From the NCBI GenBank assembly GCA_023333565.1, contig JAJKFH010000115.1, positions 2,666,001-2,730,000 on the forward strand: a stretch of DNA of 64,000 nt, written 5' to 3'. This document shows, in pieces, positions 11,227-25,262 of the stretch (position 1 is its first letter; every line of letters starts with the position of its first letter). The position numbers and the translations under genes were made by a program. This DNA is from Puffinus mauretanicus (Eukaryota > Chordata > Aves > Procellariiformes > Procellariidae). Below the pieces are notes generated by a model. The model searched no databases. It saw nothing but the letters and a program-made list of their open reading frames with translations, and had not been told where the DNA came from.

Positions 11227-14200
11227 TGTAAATCCATCAGCGATAAATCCTATGTAAAGGCTTATAGACAGTTAGATTTAAAGGTATTAAAAAAACCCCA
11301 GCAATAGAAACTCAGGAAGCTGATAAAAAGGGAAGAAATCTATGATGAAAAAGAATGGTGTGTAGATCATCGTAGAAGCTTAAAAGTTAATTAAAGAATT
11401 TTCAAAAGTACTTAATGTAGAAAGAGAAGAAGAGAGAAGCAGAGAACAAAACAAGGAAACATGACGTTGTATTACTTTATGAAAACATCTATGTCATCAG
11501 TTTAGAGCCTGTGCCTATTCCTCATTTCTAGTTTTTTTCAAAATTCACAAATTTCAGTAGTGTTTAAAATACTAAAACAACGGCATTCATAACTTGTCCA
11601 ATGACCAAGTCCATAAAGACACCGTTATCAGTCAATAAATGACAGATGAGTACTAAACCCCTGGAGTGAGGTCTCCAATGCAATGTGGGAATCTCATTTG
11701 GAGTTTCTCCAAGGAGCCAGGGACGAGTCTCCAAAATGATATACACCAAACTGGGAGGGTTAAGTAGTTTTTGTCCTTGTACCAGTTGCCTTTGTCTAAA
11801 GAGCTTTTGAATGCGGAACTTCTGCTACCACATGCTGGTTTGCACATAATTTTCAAACATTTTCTTTTTCTCATGAAAAAAACCTTTGTATCACAGTAAG
11901 TATGCCGTGCACGTTGTAGGTTTAAAAGTATTTCAGAAATCACTGAGAGGGGTGTAAAATGTTAGACTATTGCTAGTCTTCACGTCATACCCCTAGCAGA
12001 GCCAAATGCCTTCATTACTCTGGGTACACAGCACCGTGTAGAGGCCCCCAGTGAAGAAATTCCTAAGTCAGCACAAACCCACACGGGTGCACCCTCATAG
12101 CATAGGAGAGCTCAAGCCTGAGACTCAAAAGCAATAACACCATCTCGGAAAGATATTCAGATGAAAACAATGAACTTGTAGATTATGGGATTTAGAAATC
12201 TCACACTCTTCAGTTTTATGTGGCTTGAACGATGTTAAGAACATTTTTAAATTGTCTAAAACAGATTCTATTTTTTAATAGAGGAAGATATTATGAATAT
12301 TTGATCTGATGTCTTGTCTTCTGGCAACTGCAGTGTTGCTCTCTGGGAAATAAGTATTTCTTTCATATGAAAACCCATAAATTGATCAATCTTAATCCCC
12401 AAAAGTCATAAATCACAAAACATTAAAGTCCTCCTCAAAATGAACTTTGCTTCTAATGAGCTTCCTTCAGCTGTGTTTCCAGAAAGATTGACAGCATAGT
12501 GGGGTAAGTTCATGGAAAAGAAAGAAACAGAGTTTGTTTCTAATGAATTTTAATTCTAATTCTAGTTCTAAAGGTATTCTAATAAATACTGTTGAAAGTA
12601 TTCATGGGATACAAGTTAGAGATGGATTAATGGTGAGAAGACAGTAAGTATAAACAGTGTATGAAAAACCTGCTTATAGAACTTGTAATATATTGTGCAT
12701 AATTAAAAGAAAAAAGACTGTCCAAATCTTTATTCTACTGAAAATACTTTAAATTGCTTTCTGAATATTTATTACAGTATGGTTATTTGGAAAATGGAAA
12801 CCATTTCTAATCCAACATTTTAATTGTTTCTTAAACAAAGCACACATATAATTAATCTAGTTTTTTTTAAGAAATGCAAAAAAAACCCACCACCTATACA
12901 AATGATAATTACAGTATTACATTCTGGTCATGCATGGCCAAGCTAAATAAACTGAAAGACATTAAATTTGAAATTCCAGTTCTGTCAAAGGGGAGATTTT
13001 GTACTTTTATATTTACGTATTTGGAAAAGACTTCAAATTCGTCATTTTCTGGTTAACTGCTGGAATTTATTTTAGCATTTTTCTTAAATTGTAGCTCGAA
13101 TTTTCAAAGGTGCTGAAGAAAGATACATACTCATTGAGATTTAGAGATCACACCTAACTTGTACGGGGTCCTTTGAAATTCCTGTCTGTAGATACTATAG
13201 AATTTTGTCTGCAGATATCATAGGAGTCCTGGTGAGATCTTGAAAACCAAAATCCTCACAGTCATCTCATAATAAAGCTCCATACTTTAGAAAGAAATTT
13301 ATGTTTTTACCTCAGAAAAGTGGGCATTAACAGAGTTGAAAGTCTAACACTGATTGAAGGGCGTTTTTACAAAGAACAGTGGAAATGGCATTTGTGCGAG
13401 TGCTACATAAGGGGGTCCATACATATGACCATTTCAAGGCAGCAATCATGGTAAATCAATACACAGTTTGAAAGAGCTGGGAAAAGGAGAGGGAGTAGTC
13501 GAATGACATCTACAGAACCGGGAATATTAAATTTAATCTGCAACTGTAACTCTTGTGGGAATTGATGATGAGAAACAGCAGTAATTATTAAAAAGGCTTT
13601 GTAGAGTGTGGGATTACTTTGAATGAAAAAATGATTATGTTAGTGGAATAAGCACACTGAATTTCACAGCATAATGTAAGCTGTCAGGTTTCTGTTATTT
13701 ACTTATTTATTTGGTTTGTTGTTTAAAATAATGCTATTTGCACTCATTTCCAAGAATAATTTAGTAAATTTTATTTCGTCTAGCTTTTGCTGTGTTTTAG
13801 TAAAGCCAATACAATAAATGCAGGTTTGCCGTCATTTCCTTTATAGACTTCTGCTTTCAATTGCTTATAACTCAAGTGAACAGAAAAGGAAACATTCTTC
13901 ACTCTGACTTCACGTACTGTGCAAATAGGTTTTTGACTAGTAAGGGCCTTTCTCTTGTGGTCTCTGTTTGCAGTTGTGCTTTTTCAGTCACTTGTGCATT
14001 TGCTTTTACTGTACACAAGAGTGTTTTAATGATGGACATACACGCATAAAACTGCTAGCATCCTCCTTGCACTTGTAAAAATATACAGACAAAAAAGTAA
14101 GCAAGGTCAAGGACTGAGTTATAGATGTATGTGCACGTGAATAAAAGTCTTACTTACAAAAATTAGTATCACTGAAAGATCAGTGAAATTTTCAGAAGAA

Positions 14201-16966
14201 AGTAATAATTTGCCAGTAAAAATTTACCCATTTTAAGTTGGCTATAGAACTTTTGTTTTGCTTTCAGGATGTGCCAAGGACTAAGTATCTGAAAATCAGC
14301 TACTGAAAATTAAGAACACTTTTATTGCTCATACTTTTTTTAAACAATCCTAGCTGAAATTTTTAATAGGCAAATTCTGTTGTTGCTTTGGCATTAGAAA
14401 TGTTAGACTCAGGTAAGAAAGACATAGATCAGCATTACCTTGTATCTTCATGAATAGAATGATTTGCTAAATCTTTACAAAAGTTAAGAGTGAGCATGGT
14501 CCACAAATGTATTACCTTAATGAAGTGACAAACATTTCACCATTGTGTCAGGACTCTTCTTCATAGAGCTAAAGATACTGAATAGGCAGGAAGTAAGCAA
14601 AATTCTGATTTGGCACCATTTAACAGGTCTCTAGAAGTATTGAGGACAGATTTGACCAATGAACCATGTAAAGCAGCCTGAAGACTGATGTATTTCTTTT
14701 TTCTTGAGCCAGATCCTGAAAGTTATTGCATTATTCACAACCTTACCCATGAGACCTGGAATTCTGTCACAGAGAAGAACTAAGTTGGTTTAATATAAGT
14801 TGGATCTGGAGTATCTTTATGGGCAATTATTTATTTCCTAGTTATATTTTAGATGTTTAAAAGAGTGTGAATATTTGTTCCAGTATTTTTCTGTTTTTTA
14901 AAACTGAAATGTCTAAATCACTTGTACCAGAGTTATTAGGAATGAATATTTCTTTGGCTCCTCCTTTTCTCTTGCTATGAAAAAAGGAATGATGTTTTCC
15001 TTTTCCAGTCTTCTTGATTAATACAGTTAATCTGATCACACCAGTTCTCACTTCTGTTAATGAATGAAGTTGGACAGCAGACCAATGTATGGAATAGGCA
15101 TCAATATTAAACATAAACATTGCAAATATGAAGAAGGAATAGATGTGGGGGTAAAGACTGCTTCTTTGATGATTAAGAATAACATCTATGATAAATGTGC
15201 ATAGGAATCAAGATTGAAAATGGCAAGCTGTAGATATTAGTAATTTATTAACCCAGATATTTAAAAATAGTAAAAATTGCCTGTAATAAATATTTAAGTT
15301 AGATGCAACAAAAATTCTGTCTAAAGGATGTGCATGTCTCAGAGTTAAGAACAAATGTACACTGTTATCTTCCCATTGTACCAAGAAATAGAGGCTTGGG
15401 ACCATGAGTCATTTTCTTATCAATGAGTACTTCCCCAAAATGACAATGAATATTTCCCCAAAAAAACAGCTCATGAAACACTTTAATAATACTGGGGAAA
15501 AATAAAAGATTAGGGAAAAAAAAGCAATTTTTGGCACACAAAATATGATTACAGTTAAACAAGATGCAGAGGAATAATCTAATGTATGGATACCACCTGC
15601 TTTCAAAATAATGGTTGCCAGTAGGTGACAAAGGAAAGAAGAAAGGTGGGCAAAATGTGCTACTGAGGCTTTCCTTTGCACACCCACCTCCTCCTCTTTC
15701 CATCCACACCTCCTCCAGCCAATTACAGCAAACATACAAAAAAAGTGAAATGTGGAGAGATCAGAGTTTTCATTTACTTGTGGTGGCATATATGAAGTCT
15801 TCTGTACAACTTCCTGTTGAAAAAAACCCAACTATCAGTGTCTCACGTATGGAGCTAAAAGTTATGTGATAAAGCTGGATTCAGGCAAAAGAATGCCTAA
15901 AGAAAGCAAACATCCTAGAATAATGCAAATGCAAATATTCCGACAATGAAGAAGTACGTGAAAACACAAAGACTGTACTTTCACATTGCCTTGAGTCCTG
16001 AGCTTGGACTGAGTCCACCATATCTGCCTCCATGCATCTGTGACTTGCACTTCCATTTGAATCTCTCCAAGCAGGGAAACTTGAGCGCACAGCAAACTTA
16101 TATTCTGTTCATAAAAGTGTGAGTGCAATTGACTTAAACCATTTTATTCTGTGATGTTTAAACTAAATGAAGAATAGGTACTAAAGCGGTATATACATAA
16201 TCTAAAAGGATTTTACCTTCTTGAGACAGAATTGTTCCTCCTAAGACATTTGCAAGCTGTGCAGTATTCATATAGGCCATATTTCTGGAGTGCTCTCTAT
16301 CAAACCTCCCCCAAATATATGGCACATATGGAGATATAACTCTCAAAAGTCAGTATCTGTAGAAAACAACAGTATTTTCCACAGAGAGCTGAACCATTTG
16401 GCATTCTTTTCTAAGAAATATTTCTGAAGATTCTTTGTCAGTTTTCTTCTTTAACTAAAAAAAAATAAGGAGTTCAAGAAGGAATGCCTACTTACCAGAA
16501 TTCAAATGGTGAATTTGTAAGGAGGCTTAAAAATGAGAGGGTAATGGGATCCACAGCTTAAGGCTTTTTTATACTTTCATACATTTCTTAGACATCAACG
16601 AGAATTTTAGCAAGTCTCTTACAGTTCCATCCTCATCTTGCTATCAGACCTACTTCATCTTCTTTAGCTACAGTTTCTTCCCCTTGAGTTGAAGTTCTCA
16701 ATTCCATTTTGATGCTTAACAATTCAATGCCTTACTTTTATTTAACTTCTGTCCCACAGGAAGTATTTCCTCTTTTTTATCCTTTTTTTTTTTTTTTAAT
16801 ATATATGTTTGCCCTTTTTCATCTTCGGGTCATCACCTTCTCCTTCTTTCATTTTCTAATGTTCACCTTTCACTGTGGTGCACCTATTCTGTACAACTAG
16901 TATACGCAGCTTAAGAAACACTTTTGAAAAATGTTCAATTAAAGAGCAGTTATTAGTGTGCCTGGG
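11227..16966. other. AT-rich unique sequence, no gene seen
   Basis: No repeat family, exon or RNA gene is recognised. The longest open frames (15365-15739 and 15409-15831, minus strand, 124 and 140 codons) overlap in two frames, are hydrophobic and low in complexity, and carry no known motif. Confidence 0.6.
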
Positions 16967-17563
16967 TGCTGTGGTTTAACCCTGGTAGGCAGCTAAGCAC
17001 CACACAGCGGCTCACTCACTCCCTTTGGAGTGGGATGGGGGAAAAAATCAGAAAGGTAAAAGTGGGAAAACTTATGGGTTGAGATAAAGACAGTTTAATA
17101 GGGAAAGCAAAAGCTGCACATGCAAGCAAAGCAAAGCAAGGAATTCATTCACTGCTTCCCATTGGCAGGCAGGTGTTCAGCCATCTCCAGGAAAGCAGGG
17201 CCCCATCACGCTTAGCGGTTACTTGGGAAGACAAACGCCATCACTCCGAACGTCCCCCCCTTCCTTCTTCTTCCCCCCAGCTTTTATTGCTGAGCACAAC
17301 ATCATATGGTATGGAATATCCCTTTGGTCAGTTGGGGTCAGCTGTCCCAGCCATGTCCCCTCCCAACTTCTTGTGCACCCCCAGCCTCCTCGCTGGCAGG
17401 GCAGCATGGGAAACAGGAAAGGCCTTGACACTGTCTAAGCACTGTTCAGCAATACCTAAAACATCCCTGTGTTATCAACACTGTTTTGGTCACAAATCCA
17501 GAACACAGCATCATACCAGCTACTATGAAGAAAATTAACTCTATCCCAGCCAAAACCAGTACA
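16967..17563 (-). mobile_element. Solo LTR, main ERV family (copy 2)
   Basis: Minus-strand LTR of 597 bp. The plus strand reads TGCTGTGGTTTAACC at the left end and CCAAAACCAGTACA at the right, matching the family ends with a few substitutions. A perfect 5-bp target duplication CTGGG flanks it (16962-16966 and 17564-17568). The CRE position has decayed to CAACATCA (17297-17304) and the TATA box is weakened. This is the most eroded promoter of the six copies, consistent with an older insertion. Confidence 0.93.
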
Positions 17564-19937
17564 CTGGGAATATGGGTCTTCCCACATTTACCTGCCTTGC
17601 ATCTCACTGACTTCACTGACACAGTTTCTGCAAGCATACTAGAGAATAATCTGTGTCGAGCATGACTGGAAACCTTGTAAGACACTTAACACATTAATAA
17701 TGATATCCTAAAGTGTATTTGGGCATGAGGAAACTATGTGTCCATGTGCCTGTGCTTCTAGGTTTGATGTCTGGATGATAACTAATATAACCTTGAGATC
17801 ATTCTCAGGGTGAAAGTAAGACACTCAATGATGACATGTTTTCTCTAGCTGTAGCCAGTAAATATTGAAGCTATCTGATTTCAAGTTACGTGGCCAACTA
17901 ATTGAACAATCTGTTGGCAACTCTCTATACGGAAGCAAAGCACTCCTACTCATTTATTCTATCTCCATCTCAAAGCACTTTGCACTGTAACAATTGGCAT
18001 TAGTGTTGCTTTCTTCCTTTCAAAAAACTAAATCTTTAATTAGTGGAAAAAGTGAACCATATACTGTGGTTTGCATTAGTCTTCAATATTAATAAGTCTT
18101 TTAATAGCCATAAATAATAGATGCAAATAAAAGCTTTTAGATAAAAAAAAATCTATTGAACCCATTGTACTTTAAAAACATGACTTTTCCCTAACTTTTA
18201 GGCTTCACAGGCTTTAAAGACACTTTCAGTCTTGCAGTTTTCTAACCGGCATAAAACATTATTCCCAGGACCAGTCTGGTTTATTTAAATTTCAGTGACC
18301 AAAATTTGACAGCCAGGGCTTTAGCTGCTTTTAAACAACTCAGTAGCACTGAAGCTGACATTTCACTGTATTTACTGATGTTAGAGAAAGATCCTTTTCA
18401 GCTAGATGATTCCTTATCTTTATGGATTCATATAGAGAAATCAGGTTTAAACTGAAGTTACAGGGTACGCTTACCATATGGTATATCTCCAAAAGAAGAA
18501 AAAAAATGTTTACTACATAGTACACTGTAGACTGCATTGTCCTTAATTTGGGACTAAAGTGTTCAGCAGATTGTATAAATCACATTTCCATTTCCTTGAA
18601 TGGAAAGCTGCTGACTCCCATGTATCACTCTGGAAGCTGAGCTGTAACAGTCAGGGGGAGTATTGAGAATGCCTGTTGGATTTCCTTCTTTTCTCTCAGC
18701 AAAGTGCACATCTAAGGACACCTTTCAATGATGTTATGTTATAACCCTTGGCACCTGTTAGGAACAGAGCTAACTCCAGTTATTCTCTGATCTTTCTGGC
18801 TCTGTCTAGCCATGTAGAAAATAAATTAGAAATTAAAGCTCAAATTATTGCAATATTACTCACCTCTGTGCCTAATCAAAAGATGAAATAAATGGCTAAT
18901 GTTTTTATATTTGACCACATATGGAGAAAGATATCAAATACAATCTGTTTGTCTTTCTGTCTTCTTTGACTGTCATCATTGTGGCACGAATGTCAAACGT
19001 TATGTTAATGTGCTTCTCTTCGGTAAACAGAGTCTCCAGTGGTTAAAATTTTAATACTATGTGCAGGTGTCAGTATTTTACAGGTGACTGCTTCTGTATC
19101 ATCACTATTGAAGTCAATCAGGATTGTTTTCTCACTCCAGTAATTCAGTTCTTAATGAGTTCATGGCCAGCAAAAACAAATGGCTGAGATGGAGCATGAG
19201 ATAGAAAATGACACTTATGACTTTTGAGCCTCCCAGTTACAACATCTCATGTCTGAAACTTTAAGTTAGTGAAACTAATACTGAGTGCAGTTCGAACAGA
19301 AGTAGAACAGTTCGTTCTGATACTCACTATGGGACGAATTTTGAAAGCATGCCAGATCCATTCTAGCTTGAGCAAGCAGTGAGCAAAATGGTACATCATT
19401 TACCCTACCCACAAAAACCAGAGAATAGCAGGCACATACTTAAGAGACTAATTCCAAAGCCAAGAGGCAATTAAGTCTTTTGAATTGCCTTCAATAGGTT
19501 TTGCATCAAACCCTGAGTGCACTAAACAAAGATAATATAGATAATGTTGTATTTTTCTTTTACTAGAGCTGAAGGACCCCTTGCATAACTTACTATGTGA
19601 ATTAAAACCAAATATACTTAATAAATGAAATGATTGGAACAATTTTTTCATTATGCGGACAACCTATAGAACTCTTTGAACCATTAATGACTATTTGTGC
19701 ATACATATATCCTGCTGACATGTTTAGAAAAGTTGCAGGGCTTTTTTTTATTTACGCACATGGTAAATACAATTTTGGGACTAACAGGTATAGGATAGGA
19801 CAAAAAAAATCCATACTTTTGGTGTTTGCAGCTCTTGAAATATAGATAGAGTTGTGAAAGCTATTTAATAGTGTTTGCTGTTGCAAGATGAGTGTCTAAA
19901 TATCTGTTTTTAGGAAAAGAAAGAAAAGAAAGAAAAG
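17564..19937. other. AT-rich unique sequence, no gene seen
   Basis: No gene or repeat family recognised. A short GAAA-rich microsatellite (19912-19937) abuts the 5' truncation point of the next CR1. Confidence 0.6.
19912..19937 (+). repeat. (GAAA)n short microsatellite
   Basis: The run GGAAAAGAAAGAAAAGAAAG and the following bases lie directly upstream of the CR1 5' truncation point. Confidence 0.75.
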
Positions 19938-19949
19938 GCTTTCCATTTG

Positions 19950-21425
19950 TGGACACTGAAGTTGTAAGGGACCAGCTGTATCAGCTGAATGTTCACAAGT
20001 CCATAGGGCCTGATGGGATTCATCCCAGAGTTCTGAAGGAGCTAGTGGATGTTATGGCAGGACCCCTCTCTATCATCTACTAAAGGTCTTGGGAGTCTGG
20101 GGAGGTCCCTGCTGACTGGAAGCTAGCCAATGTTATTCCAATCTACAAAAAGGGCATGAGGGAAGACCCAGGGAACTACAGACCTGTTAGTCTAACCTCA
20201 GCTCCTGGAAAAATTATGGAGAACATTATACTGAGTACTACTGAAGGGCATTTAAAGAATGATGTAATCATCCAGCACAGTCAACAATGGGTTCACAAAG
20301 GGAAAGTCCTGTTTCACTAATTTGATATCCTTCTATGATAAGGTCACGCACCAAGTGGATGAAGGTAAGGCAGTGGATGTAGTTTTTCTGGATTTTAGTA
20401 AGGCTTTTAATACTGTCCCTCACAGCTTCCTTCTAGACAAGCTGTCCAACTGTGGGATGAGCAGGTTCATGGTGCGCTGGGTGAAGAACTGGCTGAAGGA
20501 CAGGGCTCAAAGGCTTGTAGTGAATGGGGCTACATCTGGCTGGCGACCGGTCAGCAGCAGTGTTCCTCGGGGTTCAGTTCTAGGGCCAGTTCTGTTCAAT
20601 ATATTTGTCAACGATCTGGATGCAGGAGTTGAATGCACCATTAGCAAGTTTGCTGGTGATATCAAACTGGGAGGTGCTGTTGACTCTCTTGAGGGACAGG
20701 AGGCCTTGCAAAGGGATCTAGATAGATAGGAACATTGGGCTATGATTAATGTTAATTAATCTAACAAGTCCAAATGCCGGATTCTGCACCTAGGATGGAG
20801 TAATGCCGGGCACAAGTATAAATTGGGAGAGGAGTGGCTGGAGAAAGGGATCTGGGGGTGCTGGTCGAAAGCAGGCTCAATAGGAGTCAGCAGTGTGCCC
20901 TGGTAGCCAAGAGGGCAAACCACATCCTGGGGTGCATCAACCACAGTCTGACCAGCCGGTCAAAAGAGGTGATTATCCCACTGTGTTCAGCGTCGATGCG
21001 GCCCCACCTTGAGTACTGTGTGCACTATTTAAGAAGGGTGTGAATGTCCCTGAAGGCGTCCAGAGGGGGGCAACAAAGCTGGTGGAAGGGCTGGAAGGAA
21101 TGTCCTCTGAGGAGCAGCTAAGGACTTTGGGTTTGTCTAGTTTAGAGAAAAGGAGGCTGAGGGGTGACCTCATTGCTCTCTACAGCTTCTTGAGGAGATG
21201 AAGTGGAGCGGGAGGTGCTGATCTCTTCTCCCTGGTATCCAGTGATAGGACGCATGGGAATGGTTCAAAGCTGCTCCAGGCGAGGTTTAGACTGGACATT
21301 AGGAAGCATTTCTTTACCGAGAGGGTGGTCAAACACTGGAACAGGCTTCCTAGAGAGGTGGTTGATGCCCCAAACCTGTCAGTGTTTAAGAGGCATTTGG
21401 ACAATGCCCTTAATAACATGCTTTA
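19950..21425 (+). pseudogene. CR1 ORF2 reverse-transcriptase remnant
   Basis: RT-domain coding sequence is spread over three frames. The first segment reads [20 protein letters not shown] and stops at 20083. The longest piece (20322-20729) carries motif A FSKAFNT, motif [13 protein letters not shown] and motif [11 protein letters not shown]. The catalytic FADD is FAGD here (20649-20660). The C-terminal piece (20834-21043) reads [20 protein letters not shown]. Truncated at the N-terminus (no endonuclease) and interrupted by stops and frameshifts. Confidence 0.9.
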
Positions 21426-21499
21426 ATTTTTGGTCAGCCCTGAATTGGTCAGGTAGTTGGACTAGATGATCGTTATAGGTCCCTTCCAACTGAAATAGT

Positions 21500-21548
21500 C
21501 TATTCCTATTCTATTCTATTCTATTCTATTCTATTCTATTCTATTCTA
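21500..21548 (+). repeat. (ATTCT)n microsatellite at CR1 3' end
   Basis: About nine to ten pentamer units, CTATT/ATTCT phase, follow directly on the CR1 3' sequence. It most likely grew from the CR1 tail. Confidence 0.95.
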
Positions 21549-24054
21549 ATAAAGTGCGTGTAGGCGGTGAGGACCAGCTTTTTGTTTGGTTAGTACCTAA
21601 CACAGCAGGATCTTCATCTGTGGCTGGGAACCCTAGGCATTAATACAAATAAATAAATCATGGTTCTATGCTTTTACCTCTGTATGAAGATAAAGGAAAT
21701 TCAAGTCTAATCTCTGTCGGTTTCAAATTAGTATTTCATAACCTTCAAAAATTCCTTTCAGCTCTTTGCATTTTTTATATTCTAATATACATAATGAGTC
21801 ATTCCAATTGCTGCCTTACAGTGATGTTATAAACGTTCACTCATCAAAGCTTTAAAATTCCACACTTTCTCTATATACATACATAAATATAATACCTATA
21901 TTTTATACAGAAGAATGTTAGTGCCTACGTGAGTGTCACAGGGTGATCAGATGTGCCTTGATGAAGACTATGGCAAAAGTAAAAGAAAGTAAAATCCTAT
22001 ATTCCAATTCTGAGAAACAATTGTATGACCATTAAAAACATTTCAACTTTAATGAGGTAGTGAATAAGTTTTAATACTTTAAAAGTACTTTAATGTACTT
22101 CTGAGATCTAAAAAAATTATATAAGTGAATCACAGTCAAAACTTAAAAATAATCTTTACTGACCTATTAGGTTTGAAAATATTCAAAATAAAATAACCTG
22201 CCTGAAAATAACACAGGACACTGTTATGTTTTATTCCTGTGGGTAATGGCCTTACCATACTGTGCACTGTATTCTATATATGATATACTAGGCTAATTAA
22301 TTTAGTGGGACATATTTGGAAAAGATCCATAGTAAGTGAATAATGTATATTCAGGATAGATGGATGCAGAGGTGGTAGTAGAATATAAAATTTTCATTAA
22401 CATTCATTTTGAGATAATTATATTCCTTGTAAATTGAAAAGCCACAAATGAGTTCCATCTTTTTCAAAATGGGTGAACTAAACACTCTACCACATAAAAG
22501 TGCTATGTATTCCCTTAGGAATTTTTTTTTTGTCAGAAAATATTTCTAGAATTCTTTCAAACTATTCCAAACATTTTTATTTGGACTCTTATACACATCC
22601 TTTCAATTGGATAGCTTCACTATTGTGAGTCCAGCTTGACAGGCCTTGGAGACAGAGTAAATAACTAAATATTAAAATCTCAGAAGGAACCAAAAAAACA
22701 TCTGGTGACAGTAATATATGCATACTAGAATGGTCTCTCCATCCACTCCCTTCTCCCATTCTCCATTTACCAGTGTGATTGTCCTCTTCATCAGTTTTGA
22801 GACACCAGACCGAATATAAAATGCTTTCTTTTTGCTGGTCCAGTGTTCAACACTGACTATGCTGCACTGTAGAATGGTTTGGCTTTAAAAAAAATTCAGA
22901 AGATTTTTGTGGCTGCCATCTTTAAAAATATGGAACATCACTGAAATTTGCACACTGGAAATGGTGTTTGAAGTAGCTTGAGAAGGAAGGCTTTTCGTTA
23001 GTGGAATGTAAAACATGATCAAACAGAAGAGAGAAACCTACTTCATTGTGTGATCCCATTAGCTCTTACCTAGACAAGATATATAAAGAACACTCTTACT
23101 TTGCTTGAAGTTGCTTTATATATTCTGAAGTCTGTCCTTTTTCCTTCTGCTATTCAAAAAATTTCAAATATGACATTAAATACTTGGACTGTTCCAGAGA
23201 AGCAATGATATGGAAGATACAAAGATAGTTTTCCCAGCTGTTTTTGAGTTGCATAAGTAGAAATGAAATGACAAAAAACACTTTAAAGTATGTTTCAAAA
23301 ACGGATGTTGTGGATAGGAGTTAATAGGAGGTGTATGTTGGTTCTAAATCCCTGATCATTTGTAGATGTCAAACAATCTAAGATTTAATGAATTGATAAA
23401 GGGGAAAAAATCTGCTAGGGACTTAAAATACTAAAAGTCTATTGAAGTTAGACAAGTCCATGACTTAATTCAGTGTGTACTTAAGTGCTGGTGTGTAACA
23501 ATGGATCAATTCTATAGGAGTATATTTATTTTCTCCTTTTGTTATGTGTGGTTTTGCTCATGAAAGTCTATTGTAAACTCACAAAAGAAAATGTGAAAAG
23601 GACAAATAACAGGAGACAGAAACTTGACTACTTAACTTAGATATTAAAATAAGCAGCAATCAGGAGGATTTCTAGCTACAAGAATAAAGGACAAAGCAAG
23701 TGATAGATATCTTGATGTACTAAAATTAAAACTGGATGCCTTTCCTATAGTCATGTTTTAGCCAGAATACACATTAGGAAGCATAGTCCCTGGGCTCAAT
23801 ACGGAATATGTTTATCTGGTAGCTTAAAAGGCTTATGGATCCTAGGAACCTTTCAGTTTATGTAATGGTCTGAATCTTACAATATTTAATCTCTCACATA
23901 AGGCAGAGGCAAACTTCTGATTGCTTCAGTATCTACAACTACAGGTACAATTTGCATACCTATTAGGACATGGGACATTGAATCTGTTCTCCACTGGAGA
24001 CCGTAAATATTAAGCAAATACTCTCACTTATGAATTCAAATTTACTTTCTGTAA
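21549..24054. other. AT-rich unique sequence, no gene seen
   Basis: No gene, RNA or repeat family is recognised. All open frames here are below 60 codons. Confidence 0.6.
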
Positions 24055-25262
24055 TATCACAGAATGAATAAGGTTGGAAGGGAGTTCTGAAGATTATCTA
24101 GTTCAGTCAGCCCTGCTCAACAGAGATTCAGCTACAGCGAGTTGACCAGCATTGTCCAGTTGGGTTTTGAATATGTCCAAGGATAGACAATCCACAACAC
24201 CTTTAGGTATCTTGTTCCAGTGTTCGACCACCTTCACAGTAAAAAAAGTTTCTTTTTATGTTTAACTGTAATTTCTTGTATTTCAATTTGTGCCCATTCC
24301 TTCTGGTCCTGTCACTGGGCACCACTGAGAAGAGTGTGGCGTTGTGTTCTCTACTCTCCCCATCAGGCATTTATACACATTGATAAGATCTCCCTGAGCC
24401 TTTTCTTCTCCAGACTGAACAGTTCTCTCACTGTCTCCTCATATGTCAGATGCTTCAGTCCCTTAATGATTTTTGCAGCCTTTCACAGGACCTGCTCCAG
24501 TACGTCCAATTGTCTTGTACTGGGGAGTCAGAACCGGAAACAGTGCTCCAGGTGTGTCTCAGCAGTGCTGAGCAGAGGGAAGGGTCACCTCCCTCCCCCT
24601 GCTGGCAACATTCTTCCTAATGCAGCCCAAGATGCTATTGTCCTTCCTTGCTCTCAGGGCACATTGCTGGCTCATGTTCAACGTGGTGTCCAGCAGGACC
24701 CCAGGTCCTTTTCTGCAAAAGTGCTTTCCAGCTGGGTGACCCCCAGTGCATAAAATGATGCCTGGGCTTATTCCTGCCCAGATGCAGGACTTTGCACTTC
24801 CCCTTGCTGAACTTCATGATGTTCCTGTCAGCCCATTTCTCCAGCCTGCAGAGGTGCCTCTGGATGGTAGCACACCCATCTGGTTTATTGACTGCTCCTT
24901 CCAGTTTTGTATCACCTGTAAACTTGCTGAGGGTGCTCTGGGTCCCATCATCCAGATCATTAAGGAAGACGATAAATCAAATTGGCCCTGCTGTCAATCC
25001 CTGGGGTGTGCCATTAGTGACTGGCCGTCACTGTGACTTCATGCTGCTGATCAGAACCCTTCAACACCAGCAGTTCTGTCAGTTTTCACTCCATGTAAAT
25101 GTTCTTTTATGTGATCTGCAATCCATCAGTTTGTTAGCGAGGATGTTACGGGAGACAGTGTTGAAAGCCTTACTACAGTCAAGATAATCAACATCCACTG
25201 TTCTCCCCTCATCCACCAAACCAGTCATTTAGTCTTAGAAAGCTATCAGGTTTTCTACTCCT
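24055..25262 (-). mobile_element. Older CR1 LINE fragment
   Basis: Minus-strand CR1 whose 3' end lies at the left (TATCACAGAATGAATAAGGT and 'TTGGAAGGGAGTTCTGAAGA'). It has diverged more from the other copies here than they have from each other. It contains the 'CTTCTCCAGACTGAACAG' block, the 'LDTTLNMSQQCA'-like region (readable as 'FSKGKCKVLHLGRNKPRHH' near 24760-24810) and RT motif C, which reads F-T-G-D at 24911-24922. It ends upstream in the RT domain near 25262 with sequence similar to 'DEGRTVDVDYLDCSKAF' in broken frame. It appears to belong to an older CR1 subfamily. Confidence 0.9.

Larger units (their letters stand above)
19938..21548 (+). mobile_element. CR1 LINE, 5'-truncated, with expanded ATTCT tail
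   Basis: Plus-strand CR1 starting just upstream of the RT domain ([18 protein letters not shown], from about 19995) and running through RT motif A ([18 protein letters not shown]), motif B ([20 protein letters not shown]), the C-terminal '[15 protein letters not shown]' and 'RHLEYC'-like blocks, and the 3' end (GGTCCCTTCCAACTGAAATA). The tail is an ATTCT pentamer array at 21500-21548 instead of the usual 8-bp repeat. Frames are broken several times, so it is dead. Confidence 0.95.

Noticed and set aside
10668..11237. Overlapping open frames of 142 and 158 codons, rich in Pro, Arg, Gly and Ala, on both strands
   Set aside because: They lie in the CpG-rich U3 of an LTR, where stop codons are rare by composition. 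The same sequence recurs inverted near 43 kb in other frames, and no domain is present.
15365..15831. Two overlapping hydrophobic minus-strand frames of 124 and 140 codons
   Set aside because: Overlap in different frames, low complexity, no domain; likely chance in a T/C-rich stretch.
19892..20083. Independent small gene encoding the '[11 protein letters not shown]' peptide
   Set aside because: It is the start of the CR1 reverse-transcriptase domain, cut by a stop codon.
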